Part shown: in pieces, positions 8,278 through 16,674 of the stretch | Numbering within the stretch: the stretch's first letter is position 1 | How the letters are laid out: each line of letters begins with the position of its first letter | Source: Clostridiales bacterium UBA1775 | Lineage (GTDB): Bacteria; Bacillota; Clostridia; Monoglobales; Firm-18 | Length of the DNA: 27,239 bases | Assembly: GCA_002314595.1 (NCBI GenBank) | Contig: DCGP01000042.1 | Location: 1-27,239, forward strand | Reading direction: 5' to 3' | Notes under the pieces: model-generated | Told to the model about the DNA's origin: nothing | The model's input: the letters and a program-made list of their open reading frames with translations, nothing else | The model's database searches: none | Translations under genes and position numbers: made by a program

Positions 8278-9792
8278 ATGTTTAAACGTGTAAGTGGTAG
8301 AGTGGTTACACTTTTACCGGTTATTATTGTCCAAATCGCACTTATCTATCTTTTATTTTCTTTTTTAGCACCCTTTACAAACTACATAGTAGGTGCTTTA
8401 AGCCTTGTGGCAGTTGTGTTATCTATAATAATAATATCAAAACAGGATGTTGTTACATACAAGATGGCATGGCTGTTTTTTATCTTGATTTTCCCAATTA
8501 TTGGTTCTGTTGCTTATATTGTAGTAGGCAATAAAAAAACAGGTAAAAAGTTAAAAAATAGCATTGATAAAGCAAAGGCAGATATGAATTATTATTTTCC
8601 GGAATCTCCTTATGTTTGGAATGCAGTCCCCAAAAATCGTGAACTACGAGCTTACGAAACATTAGCATTTGCTTGGAGAATGACGGGTATGCAAACCTAT
8701 AAATGCGGGGACGCCAAGTATTATCCTGTTGGTGACGAAATGCTTCCGGATTTACTTGCAGACCTTGAAAATGCAAAAGAATTTTTATTTATCGAATACT
8801 TTATCATTGAAGAAGGCAAGTTTCTAAACAGTATGGTAGATATTCTTGAACGAAAGGTCAAAGAAGGCGTTGATGTTAGGGTAATGTATGATGACTTTGG
8901 CTCTCTTCCGACTTATTCAAGAAAAAGCGCTAAAATGTTGGCGAAAAAGGGAATTAAGGTTGTTCAGTTTAATCCTATTAAGTATTTAACCTTGAAAATT
9001 AACAACCGAGACCATCGCAAAATGACTATAATTGATGGCAAAATTGCATATAGTGGCGGTGTTAACATTGCAGACGAATATATTAACGAAAAGGTTGTTC
9101 ATGGTCATTGGAAGGATATTGCCTTTCGTGTAGATGGTGATAGTGTAATAAATTATACGTATATGTTTGCAGAATTTTGGAACGCATTTTCCGATGAAAA
9201 AATTCCGGAAAAATTCCTGCCAAGCAAATGTGATGACAAAGGCGAAAACGGATATATTTATACATATTACGATTCCCCGGTACATGAAAATAATGTATGT
9301 AATACATTGCATATTGAGTTTTTATCCCAGGCGACTAAATATATTTGGTTCTACACTCCGTATTTAATGCTTGATGCAAGCCTAAATGATGCTTTGATTC
9401 GTGCAGCAAGACGAGGTGTAGATGTTAGAATTATTGTTCCGGGCATACCTGATAAAAAGCTTGTTTATCGTGTATCTCGCAGTTATTATGGGCCACTTTT
9501 GGAAAATGGAGTCCGTATTTTTGAATATACGCCGGGCTTTGTTCATGCAAAGGCAATGGTTTGTGATGACGGAATAGCATCTATCGGCACTTCTAATCTT
9601 GATTTTAGAAGCTTATTCTTACATTTTGAATGTAATTCAATATTTGCAAATTGCTCTATCGTTGATGACTTAAAAAAGGATTTTGAAGAAACCTTGCAAA
9701 AGTGTCGTGAGCGTAAACTTGACGATGGTTTACCTGGCACAAAATATGGGGTTGCCGAGGCTTTACTTCGCCTAATATCACCATTGATGTAA
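8278..9792 (+). CDS. cls: Cardiolipin synthase (phospholipase D family)
   Basis: Makes cardiolipin from two phosphatidylglycerol molecules at the membrane. The 504 residues hold two to three N-terminal membrane segments (about 10-35, 38-55 and 62-82) and two phospholipase-D HKD motifs: HRKMTIID (His246, Lys248, Asp253) and HAKAMVCDD (His423, Lys425, Asp430), each followed by a GG/GTSN-type element (YSGGVNIADEY, IGTSNLDFRS). Length and order match bacterial ClsA. The start is supported by AAAGGGGGAG nine bases upstream. It leads a three-gene operon with a DUF308 protein and a lipoprotein amidohydrolase; the functional link among these is not clear. Confidence 0.95.
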   Translation: MFKRVSGRVVTLLPVIIVQIALIYLLFSFLAPFTNYIVGALSLVAVVLSIIIISKQDVVTYKMAWLFFILIFPIIGSVAYIVVGNKKTGKKLKNSIDKAKADMNYYFPESPYVWNAVPKNRELRAYETLAFAWRMTGMQTYKCGDAKYYPVGDEMLPDLLADLENAKEFLFIEYFIIEEGKFLNSMVDILERKVKEGVDVRVMYDDFGSLPTYSRKSAKMLAKKGIKVVQFNPIKYLTLKINNRDHRKMTIIDGKIAYSGGVNIADEYINEKVVHGHWKDIAFRVDGDSVINYTYMFAEFWNAFSDEKIPEKFLPSKCDDKGENGYIYTYYDSPVHENNVCNTLHIEFLSQATKYIWFYTPYLMLDASLNDALIRAARRGVDVRIIVPGIPDKKLVYRVSRSYYGPLLENGVRIFEYTPGFVHAKAMVCDDGIASIGTSNLDFRSLFLHFECNSIFANCSIVDDLKKDFEETLQKCRERKLDDGLPGTKYGVAEALLRLISPLM

Positions 9793-9827
9793 TTAAATTA
9801 AATATTAAATAAAAAGGAGAAATTATT

Positions 9828-10361
9828 ATGAAAATTTTAAGAATTATTTTAGGCATACTAATGGTATGCTGTGCAATGTCAGTTTTGACAGTTCCTGCTG
9901 TTAGTGGTCTTGTACTTACTTGGATTATTCCAATCTTTTTGCTTGTAACAGGTGTGTTTACAATTGTTCGTTTTATTGAAAACAAAAATGCTGAAAACAT
10001 TGCTAAAAAGAACGGTACATATTATGTTAAAACAGATATTGGAAGTTTGATTTTCGGTATTGTTGCAATAGCACTATTTATCCTTGCAAGAACTTCAATA
10101 ATCGGTTCTGTAATTTTCGAAAAGGTTATTACAATCCTTTATGGGGTGTGGATTGCTTTAAATGGAATTTCACTAATTGTATGTGGCAACGGTCTTAAAA
10201 AACTTGCACAGCCCGGCTGGGTTGCAATGATTATTTTAGGTGTTTTACTTGTACTTTCAGGAATTGCTTGTGCAGTAAATATCTTTGTAGCCCTATCAAC
10301 TATCGGAATATTGTTCGGTATTTCAATGATGATGAACGGCTTTGCATTTATGTTGAGGTGA
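9828..10361 (+). CDS. DUF308/HdeD-like membrane protein
   Basis: A 177-residue protein of about six membrane helices arranged as three hairpins with Gly-rich helices (RIILGILMVCCAM, SLIFGIVAIALFILA, WVAMIILGVLLVLSGI). This internal repetition is typical of the HdeD/DUF308 family. HdeD acts in acid resistance in E. coli, but for most members the role is unknown. AAAAAGGAGAAATT precedes the ATG. Its stop codon overlaps the ribosome site of the next gene, so the two are translated together. Confidence 0.8.
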   Translation: MKILRIILGILMVCCAMSVLTVPAVSGLVLTWIIPIFLLVTGVFTIVRFIENKNAENIAKKNGTYYVKTDIGSLIFGIVAIALFILARTSIIGSVIFEKVITILYGVWIALNGISLIVCGNGLKKLAQPGWVAMIILGVLLVLSGIACAVNIFVALSTIGILFGISMMMNGFAFMLR

Positions 10362-10366
10362 ATATT

Positions 10367-12100
10367 TTGAAAAAATTATTACCATTTATATTTTGTTTGG
10401 TTATGGTGCTTGGCTTATCTGCCTGTGGTCAGCAAGAAAGTGCAGTGTCTGTACCACAAAAGGTTGATGTAATTTATACAAACGGTAATATCTACACAGT
10501 TAACGAAGAATACCCATGGGCAACAACAATGGCAGTTAAGGACGGAAAGTTTGTATATGTAGGCGACGAGGATGGAGCAAAGGATTTTGAAGGACCTTCG
10601 GTTGATTTAAAAGGTCAATTTGTTATGCCGGGAATTGTTGACTCTCACACGCATATTGCATGGGGAAGTGAAGAACTTGTTTACAAAGATTTTGTTGGAA
10701 TTTTAGGCAATAACAAGTCAGAAGTCCTTGCGAATTTGAAAAAGGCAGTCAATGATGAGCCTAATGTAGAAAGTTATAGATTTGTTATGCGTTTTACAAG
10801 TCTTAATGGTGAAAAATTAACAAGAGATGAGCTTGACGAGATTTGCCCGGACAAGCCTTTGGTTATTGTTGAGCTTGAACAACACAGTCGTTGGCTTAAT
10901 ACCTTGGAAATGAAGGAAGAGCATATTGATGAATACGCACCTGATGTTGCAGATGGATTAAGCTATTGCGAACGTGATGAAGACGGCAGAATTAACGGCA
11001 GAATTTACGAATGGAACGGAATGGCAAATACATATACTGATTTTTCTAAGGAAGTATACGAAAACGGATTAGATACAATAACAGATTGTTGGAAGAAGTG
11101 GGGTATTGTCGCTGCCTTTGATGCAGGTCAACCATCTAACGATAAATCTATAGATACCTTCTTTAATGTAGTTATGGAAAGGGACGCAAAGGGCAATATG
11201 CCATATTACATAGAAGGCTGCTACTATATTTATAATCCCAATCAATTAGAAAAAGCAATAGAAAATTTAAAGAAATATGACAAAAAATATAATTCCGAGC
11301 ACTTGCGTGCAAGGACTATGAAAATAATGATGGACGGAACCATGAATGGACATACAGCAGCAATATTTGATAATTTTAACGATGTAGAGTCAAACGGTGC
11401 AACGTTGTTTGATGTTGATACACTTACAAATTTTGTTGTTGAATTGAATAATAATGGTATTGACCTACACGTTCATACGGTTGGCGAAAGAGCAGTTGCT
11501 ACCGTTTTAGATGCAGTTGAAAACGCTCAAACCAAGCTCGGTAACAAGTGGAAAATACAAGTTACCTGTGCTCATATTGAAACTATTCGACCACAGGATA
11601 TTGGCAGATTTGCAAAGCTTGGTGTTATTGCTAATTTCACTCCGGCGTGGTTTGGTGGCAATTGCTACGAAAATTACCAAGCAGTTGAAAAACTTTTGGG
11701 CAAAAACAGAGCTTCAAAAACTTACAGAGCAGCCTCAATTTGGAATACAGGCGCAATAGTTGATTTTTCTTCAGATAGCATAACTCTTAAAGCAACTTAT
11801 GCTTGGAATCCTTATCTTGGCATAGAAACAGGTTTGACACGACAAACTCCTACTGACGATGGAACAGTTCCCATCGCTATTCCGGATAACAGTGATAAAT
11901 TAAGTATGGCTCAGCTTATTAAAGGCTATACAATAACCGGCGCAAAGCAAATGCGAATTGACGATAAGGTGGGTAGTATTGAAGTTGGCAAAGATGCAAG
12001 CTTCTTGGTATTCGAACAAAGTCTGTTTGATATGAATGTTTACGACATTCACAATGTATTGCCAAAGGAATTCTATATTCGAGGAATTTTGCAAAAATAA
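10367..12100 (+). CDS. Lipoprotein amidohydrolase (amidohydrolase-3, YtcJ-like)
   Basis: A 577-residue metal-dependent hydrolase with a lipoprotein signal (MKKLLPFIFCLVMVLGLSAC, lipobox LSAC at 17-20), so it should sit on the outer face of the membrane. The amidohydrolase barrel shows His94 and His96 (DSHTH), His368/His370 (LHVHTVGERA), His403 (CAHIE) and Asp470 (FSSDSIT), plus the closing GSIEVGKDASFLVF. YtcJ/NfdA-type enzymes cleave N-acyl or N-formyl bonds, but the substrate here is unknown. The best start is TTG at 10367: GAGGTG lies six bases upstream and it gives a normal signal peptide. A GTG at 10358 is the alternative. Most members of this family are cytoplasmic, so the lipid anchor is notable. 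Confidence 0.88.
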   Translation: MKKLLPFIFCLVMVLGLSACGQQESAVSVPQKVDVIYTNGNIYTVNEEYPWATTMAVKDGKFVYVGDEDGAKDFEGPSVDLKGQFVMPGIVDSHTHIAWGSEELVYKDFVGILGNNKSEVLANLKKAVNDEPNVESYRFVMRFTSLNGEKLTRDELDEICPDKPLVIVELEQHSRWLNTLEMKEEHIDEYAPDVADGLSYCERDEDGRINGRIYEWNGMANTYTDFSKEVYENGLDTITDCWKKWGIVAAFDAGQPSNDKSIDTFFNVVMERDAKGNMPYYIEGCYYIYNPNQLEKAIENLKKYDKKYNSEHLRARTMKIMMDGTMNGHTAAIFDNFNDVESNGATLFDVDTLTNFVVELNNNGIDLHVHTVGERAVATVLDAVENAQTKLGNKWKIQVTCAHIETIRPQDIGRFAKLGVIANFTPAWFGGNCYENYQAVEKLLGKNRASKTYRAASIWNTGAIVDFSSDSITLKATYAWNPYLGIETGLTRQTPTDDGTVPIAIPDNSDKLSMAQLIKGYTITGAKQMRIDDKVGSIEVGKDASFLVFEQSLFDMNVYDIHNVLPKEFYIRGILQK

Positions 12101-12105
12101 TATTT

Positions 12106-12141
12106 AGGGCTGTCTCATTAAAAAATGGGACAGCCCTTTTT
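12106..12141. terminator. Strong terminator, possibly bidirectional
   Basis: A 14-base arm (12106-12119, AGGGCTGTCTCATT) pairs with 12124-12137 with one G-T wobble and a 4-base loop, followed by TTTTT. It ends the cls operon. On the - strand a weaker T-rich tail follows, so it may also stop the operon coming from 12236. Confidence 0.9.
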
Positions 12142-12235
12142 GTGTAGAAACCTTTATTTTAATAGAATTAGTAAACCCCAATTTATTATCACTATCTCCT
12201 ATATATGTTATAGATAGCCATATATCCGATTATAT

Positions 12236-13642
12236 TTAATTTGATGGGTTTTTATGAAAATTCTCAAGTTTTGAGTATTGTATTTTTCCTGCCTGATTGC
12301 GAGGTATACTTGATATATAATAAGCAGAAAAAACGCGACGATTTAATCCTGTTTTTTTACTTATATAATCAATTATACCATCGGTATTATTTGATGTTGT
12401 ATATATACGAATGTGATTATCCTCACCTACACAGGCAGTTTGGTAATCCTCTTTGCTTAACAATTCTTCAATTTCCGACAGACTTACACGGTTTCCAAAC
12501 ACCTTAACAAATCTGCTTTTTCTGCCAACTATATAATAATATCCATCGTCGTCCCTTTTTGCTAAATCGCCTGTTAAAAGTCTTCCGTGCATTTCATCAC
12601 CTTTGCTTAAATCATCACGATTATCTGCATAGCCCCACATTACATTATCTCCATAGTAAACAAGTTCGCCAATGGTATTACTCTCTGAAATAATCTTTCC
12701 GTTTGTATCAATAAGCTCAAATCTTCCCCCCGGGATAGAAATGCCAATACTTCCTGCTTTTTCTTCAGATATTTCAGGAGGGAGATAACTCATTCTGGCA
12801 GTTGCTTCAGAAGCACCGTACATAACAATCAGTTTTTTTCCTTTTTCCACCATTGCTTTCCCAATTTTTTTGTGTAGGGCCTTGTTAAGTTTGCCTCCTG
12901 CTTGGGTAATGTATTTTAGAGATGGAAAATCCATATTGAAAAAATGCAATTTGTCAAGCACTTCATAGATATATGGAACAGTTCCGAAAGTTGTAGCACC
13001 ATAATTTTTAAAAATTCCCCAAAATTTTTTGTCAAATACTGGTTTTTCAGTTATAATCAAACCGGCACCTGCCATAAGATGAGAGTTAATAATCGAGAGA
13101 CCATATACATAGTTCATTGGAAGAGTTGTTATTGCCTTGTCCTCGGCTAATACTTCAAGAAAGGTATTTATGGCTTCTGTATTTGATTGCAAATTTTGAT
13201 ATGATAATCGAACAAACTTTGGGCTTCCCGTACTACCGGATGTAGTAACCAGCAGGGCTAAATCCTCGTTCATAATCGGACTGTCGTTTCCTGTCGAAAT
13301 CAACTTGTACCCCCCAAACGAATAACAAGAAGAATCTTCTAAAAAATCATTAGGGCACCAAATATACTGTGGCTTATAAATATTCTTTAATTTTTCAAAC
13401 AGTTCTGCATCAATAGAAGAACTTAATAAAACGGTTACAGCTCGCTTTCTTAAAAAGGCTAAGTATCCGATAACGGAAGCTATTTTGTTTTGACAAACAA
13501 GAAAAACAAGTGACCTTTCAGGCACATTTTCTGCTATCATATCTGCTGTATTTGTCAGTTCGTTATAACTAACGGTTTCGTTTTCAGAAATTAAAGCAAT
13601 TTTCTCACTATATGCTTCTAATTTATCCCAAAAATATTGCAT
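12236..13642 (-). CDS. Adenylate-forming acyl ligase (AMP-binding), dlt-like operon
   Basis: A 468-residue ANL-superfamily enzyme that would activate a carboxylic acid with ATP and load it on the carrier protein of the same operon. Core motifs: TTSGSTGSPKFVRLSY (A3, near 131-146), MYGASEAT (A5, near 272), LLTGDLAKRDDDGYYYIVGR (A7/A8, near 357) and NQAGKIQYSKL with Lys453 (A10). At the A4 position, where DltA and peptide-synthetase domains have FDxS with an Asp holding the alpha-amino group, this protein has VYGLSII (Gly181). That favours an acyl or hydroxy-acyl substrate over an amino acid; this is inference. The ATG follows GAAGGGA, which overlaps the MBOAT stop (gap 12 bases). Last gene of the operon. 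Confidence 0.88.
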   Translation of the reverse strand: MQYFWDKLEAYSEKIALISENETVSYNELTNTADMIAENVPERSLVFLVCQNKIASVIGYLAFLRKRAVTVLLSSSIDAELFEKLKNIYKPQYIWCPNDFLEDSSCYSFGGYKLISTGNDSPIMNEDLALLVTTSGSTGSPKFVRLSYQNLQSNTEAINTFLEVLAEDKAITTLPMNYVYGLSIINSHLMAGAGLIITEKPVFDKKFWGIFKNYGATTFGTVPYIYEVLDKLHFFNMDFPSLKYITQAGGKLNKALHKKIGKAMVEKGKKLIVMYGASEATARMSYLPPEISEEKAGSIGISIPGGRFELIDTNGKIISESNTIGELVYYGDNVMWGYADNRDDLSKGDEMHGRLLTGDLAKRDDDGYYYIVGRKSRFVKVFGNRVSLSEIEELLSKEDYQTACVGEDNHIRIYTTSNNTDGIIDYISKKTGLNRRVFSAYYISSIPRNQAGKIQYSKLENFHKNPSN

Positions 13643-13654
13643 ATTAAATCCCTT

Positions 13655-15127
13655 CTATTGTTGATATAAAAATGTTATAGTTCCTCTTGAAATAATGAAA
13701 CCAAGTGAAACCAATACCAAAGCCATCATAATTATAGATGAAGAAATATCCCATATTCTACGACGTTTTACATTGGTTAACCCAATAAATTTATTTTTGA
13801 TAGCAGGTACAATCGGGAAACAGCCTAATATGGCAATAGTCAGTATCAATCCATAATTTTTTGCCAAAAACATAATTGTATCGGACATCTTTAATGCTCC
13901 AAAAAACAAAGCCTTATAAAACAGCAAAGCGTCATTAAATGAATTTATGCTGATTAGTGGCATAGATACAACTAAAAACAACAACATTCCTGCATGTCTT
14001 ATCGCAGAATTAAAACGTTTATTTTTAAATGTCTTGATATGAGGTTCTATTAGCATTCCAACGCAATTTATTAGTCCCCAAACAGCATAGTTTAAATTCA
14101 TACCATGCCAAAGTGCAGTAACTAACCAAACAGAAGCCAAAACAAAAATATTTTGGACAGATTTCGCAGCCTTTGAACTAACACTTCGCTTTTGCAAAAA
14201 CTTTCTTAATCTAACAGAAGGCCCAAGAAGTATCGGATAATACAGATATTCTGTGAACCACACGCAGAGAGTTATGTGAAAGCGTCTCCAAAATTCTGAA
14301 ATTGATTTAGAAATATACGGATAATTAAAATTCTCCGGAATAGAAAATCCAAATATTTTTCCAAGACCAATTGCCATATCGGAATAACCCGAAAAATCAA
14401 AGTATAAATATACTAAGTATGTTATACATATAAACCATGCATCTCCTAAAGGAATTGCAGAAAAATCCAATGAAAGCATATTGTGCACTAATGGATAAAG
14501 CATATCGGCAATAATAACCTTTTTACATAATCCGACAGACAGCCTCCATATACCCTTGGAAAACAATTCCATAGACTCTTTTCTGTCTGACATTTGGTTT
14601 TCAAATTTACGATATGAAATTATCGGTCCTTGCAAAATTTTAAAAAACACGCTTGTGTACAATGCTGTTTCCAAAATAGTACCATTAGACTTGCATTGAC
14701 CTCTGTAAATATCTACAACATAAGAAATCGACGAAAAAATAAAAAACGAAAAACCAATTGGAAAATCAAATTTAATTTCCGGAAAATTCCTTCCAAACAA
14801 TTGATTTATTATACTAATTATTATTTCCGTTTTGTTGAAAATAATAACAACAACAAACAGATTTGCAACAATTGTTAAAGCAATTGCAAGTTTTCCTGTT
14901 CTTGTGCCTTTTTTTTCAAAAGCCATCTTTCCAAAGCACCAAGTTAGAAAAATCATTCCAAGTAGCAGAAAAACAAAAATAGGCTCTTCCAAAATATAGA
15001 AAACAAGACTGACAAAAAACAGAATTATATTTCTAAATAATAGGTTGTTTTTCTTTGGTGTTATATAATATAATCCAATTGAAATCGGCAAAAACAGAAC
15101 CAGAAACGAAAACGATACAATACTCAA
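13655..15127 (-). CDS. MBOAT O-acyltransferase (AlgI/DltB-like)
   Basis: A 490-residue membrane-bound O-acyltransferase with about ten or more membrane helices. Signature blocks: PIGFSFFIFSSISYVVDIYRG, ILQGPIISYRKFENQ, YLYFDFSGYSDMAIGLGKIF, SISEFWRRFHITL (His284) and TALWHGMNLNYAVWG with the catalytic-type His341. AlgI and DltB take an acyl group from a cytoplasmic donor and pass it through the membrane to an extracellular partner or polymer. It lies between the DHHW/AlgX-like gene and the ligase gene, 18 and 12 bases away. The start appears to be TTG at 15127 with AAAGGAGA eight bases upstream. The ATG three bases further up reads Met-Tyr-stop, and no other in-frame ATG lies near the usual N-terminus. 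Confidence 0.93.
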   Translation of the reverse strand: MSIVSFSFLVLFLPISIGLYYITPKKNNLLFRNIILFFVSLVFYILEEPIFVFLLLGMIFLTWCFGKMAFEKKGTRTGKLAIALTIVANLFVVVIIFNKTEIIISIINQLFGRNFPEIKFDFPIGFSFFIFSSISYVVDIYRGQCKSNGTILETALYTSVFFKILQGPIISYRKFENQMSDRKESMELFSKGIWRLSVGLCKKVIIADMLYPLVHNMLSLDFSAIPLGDAWFICITYLVYLYFDFSGYSDMAIGLGKIFGFSIPENFNYPYISKSISEFWRRFHITLCVWFTEYLYYPILLGPSVRLRKFLQKRSVSSKAAKSVQNIFVLASVWLVTALWHGMNLNYAVWGLINCVGMLIEPHIKTFKNKRFNSAIRHAGMLLFLVVSMPLISINSFNDALLFYKALFFGALKMSDTIMFLAKNYGLILTIAILGCFPIVPAIKNKFIGLTNVKRRRIWDISSSIIMMALVLVSLGFIISRGTITFLYQQ

Positions 15128-15145
15128 TACATCCGTCTCCTTTCT

Positions 15146-16414
15146 TTATTTCAAATGAAGATAATATTCGTCATATTTTGTAGGAACACCCATACAAAAA
15201 ATTACGCAGTCGGGTTTTGTTTGTTCAATGTACGAACGAATACTCCCGTCAAAGTATCTTGGGTCAATCATATCAACATACTGAACTGCGTTTGCTAAAT
15301 ATGGGCAGACAGTATCGGCAAAAGATAATTTAATAAACAAAACTCTTGTTCCGTTTTTGCAGTTATTGTTTTCTATTTTAATTAGTGGATGGTCGCCATA
15401 CAGAAAGGCGCTATAAAACGAAGCTTTTGGCGAAAGCTTGCTTTGGTTAATCAAAGTGTTTTCGAATGAACCTGTTTTATCAATACCGGAGGTAGGTATT
15501 TCAATATGGAAGTTAGTTTTCGTTTTTGGATATAAAACTTCCATATCCTCTCTATGTGTTTTTCCGATTTCACAGTCAAGATTCCCAAAAAGGCTGTTTG
15601 GATAAATATATAGTTTATAATTACTATCCTTCAAAGCGCTTTTATCTGTAGGTATAGAAAGTTCATCATTTAAAGTTCTGGCTGTTTCTTGTGCCACTGC
15701 AAGGCCTGCATGTACATTCCAATGAATGTCATTTTTAAAAAACCATGAATAAAAATCTTTGTTTTTCTCAAGCAAAGTATTCTTTGATTCTATGTAAAAC
15801 AGCTTGTTTTTGTCTAAAAAAGATTTGTACTCTTCAATCATCCGAGTATATCCGTGTTCAACTCCCTTGGGAAATTCTGATATGCTGTCATCAGGTTTAT
15901 CTGCTGCTATCAAGGTTAAATATTGAATGTTTTTGTTGTTTAGCCACGAAGAAAAATCCAATATGTTTTCCATTGATTTCGGCGATGGACAATATGGAAA
16001 GTACCCTACGGTGTATCCGTTAGATGATTTCACATAGGTATTATTTCGATACATAAATACATCATTAAAAGTGAGTTTAGAAAACAAATATTGTATGTTT
16101 TTTGATTTTGACAAATATAGTTTGTTCGTTGATGAATAATCTTCCACCACGCTTTTTACGGAATCGACAAAGGCTGCATATTTGCTTACAAATCCCAGGT
16201 CGATTATATCTTTCGGCATAACTTCCCCTTCAGTATTTTCAAAAGGATACAGTTCTGCAAGGGATACATTTTCTGCTTCTTTTGCAACACCATTTATATC
16301 AGTCCTTGATTCATACAAAAAATTATGCACTGTATAATAAAAAAGTATCACCATCAACGCCAAAAAGCAAATAGAATAAACCTTTTTGGCAGAAATTGAA
16401 TTTTTTTTCGTCAT
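15146..16414 (-). CDS. DHHW/AlgX-like extracellular SGNH-type protein
   Basis: A 422-residue protein with one N-terminal membrane anchor (about 12-29) and an outside domain resembling DHHW and AlgJ/AlgX proteins, which partner MBOAT enzymes in transferring acyl groups to exported sugars. The DxHW motif is clear (NDIHWN, Asp229 and His231). The nucleophile region reads FIKLSFADTVCPYLA with Ser364, followed by MIDPRYF. In relatives as I remember them this is usually a D-S pair (KDSY/GDSF); here the residue before Ser is Leu. It fills the slot of DltD in a dlt operon. The ATG has GGAGG about nine bases upstream; gap to the MBOAT gene 18 bases. Whether it is a transferase or an esterase-like accessory is open. 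Confidence 0.8.
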   Translation of the reverse strand: MTKKNSISAKKVYSICFLALMVILFYYTVHNFLYESRTDINGVAKEAENVSLAELYPFENTEGEVMPKDIIDLGFVSKYAAFVDSVKSVVEDYSSTNKLYLSKSKNIQYLFSKLTFNDVFMYRNNTYVKSSNGYTVGYFPYCPSPKSMENILDFSSWLNNKNIQYLTLIAADKPDDSISEFPKGVEHGYTRMIEEYKSFLDKNKLFYIESKNTLLEKNKDFYSWFFKNDIHWNVHAGLAVAQETARTLNDELSIPTDKSALKDSNYKLYIYPNSLFGNLDCEIGKTHREDMEVLYPKTKTNFHIEIPTSGIDKTGSFENTLINQSKLSPKASFYSAFLYGDHPLIKIENNNCKNGTRVLFIKLSFADTVCPYLANAVQYVDMIDPRYFDGSIRSYIEQTKPDCVIFCMGVPTKYDEYYLHLK

Positions 16415-16432
16415 CGAAAAGCCTCCAATGCG

Positions 16433-16663
16433 TTACTTTAAATAATTTAGCACCATTTTTTCTATTGCATCAACCGAATGGAAACTATCGTTTTCAATAT
16501 CCTCAAAGGTTATTTCGATATCAAAAGCAATGTCTAATTCTGAAATTAACTGAATTAAAGTTAAGGATTCAACTTCGATTTCATCCATTAAGCAGTTTGA
16601 GGAAAGGTCTATTCCGGGTACCAACTCGATTAAAATTTCCTCAATTTTTTCCCTAATATTCAT
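16433..16663 (-). CDS. Acyl carrier protein (DltC/ACP-like)
   Basis: A 76-residue acidic helical carrier protein. The phosphopantetheine attachment site is Ser33 in IEVESLTLIQL, followed by the usual helix ELDIAFDIEI and a final helix (SVDAIEKMVLNYL). The common DSL is ESL here. It should receive the acyl group from the ligase at 12236-13642 and present it to the MBOAT enzyme. TAGGAGG precedes the ATG; it lies 11 bases from the ATP-grasp gene and 18 from the DHHW gene. Length and charge fit either an ACP or a DltC; the neighbours, not the sequence alone, suggest a dedicated carrier rather than the fatty-acid ACP. Confidence 0.88.
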   Translation of the reverse strand: MNIREKIEEILIELVPGIDLSSNCLMDEIEVESLTLIQLISELDIAFDIEITFEDIENDSFHSVDAIEKMVLNYLK

Positions 16664-16674
16664 TTTTTAGCCTC

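Noticed and set aside
12241..12507. 88-residue + strand frame
   Set aside because: It is antisense to the end of the adenylate-forming ligase, without promoter or ribosome site.
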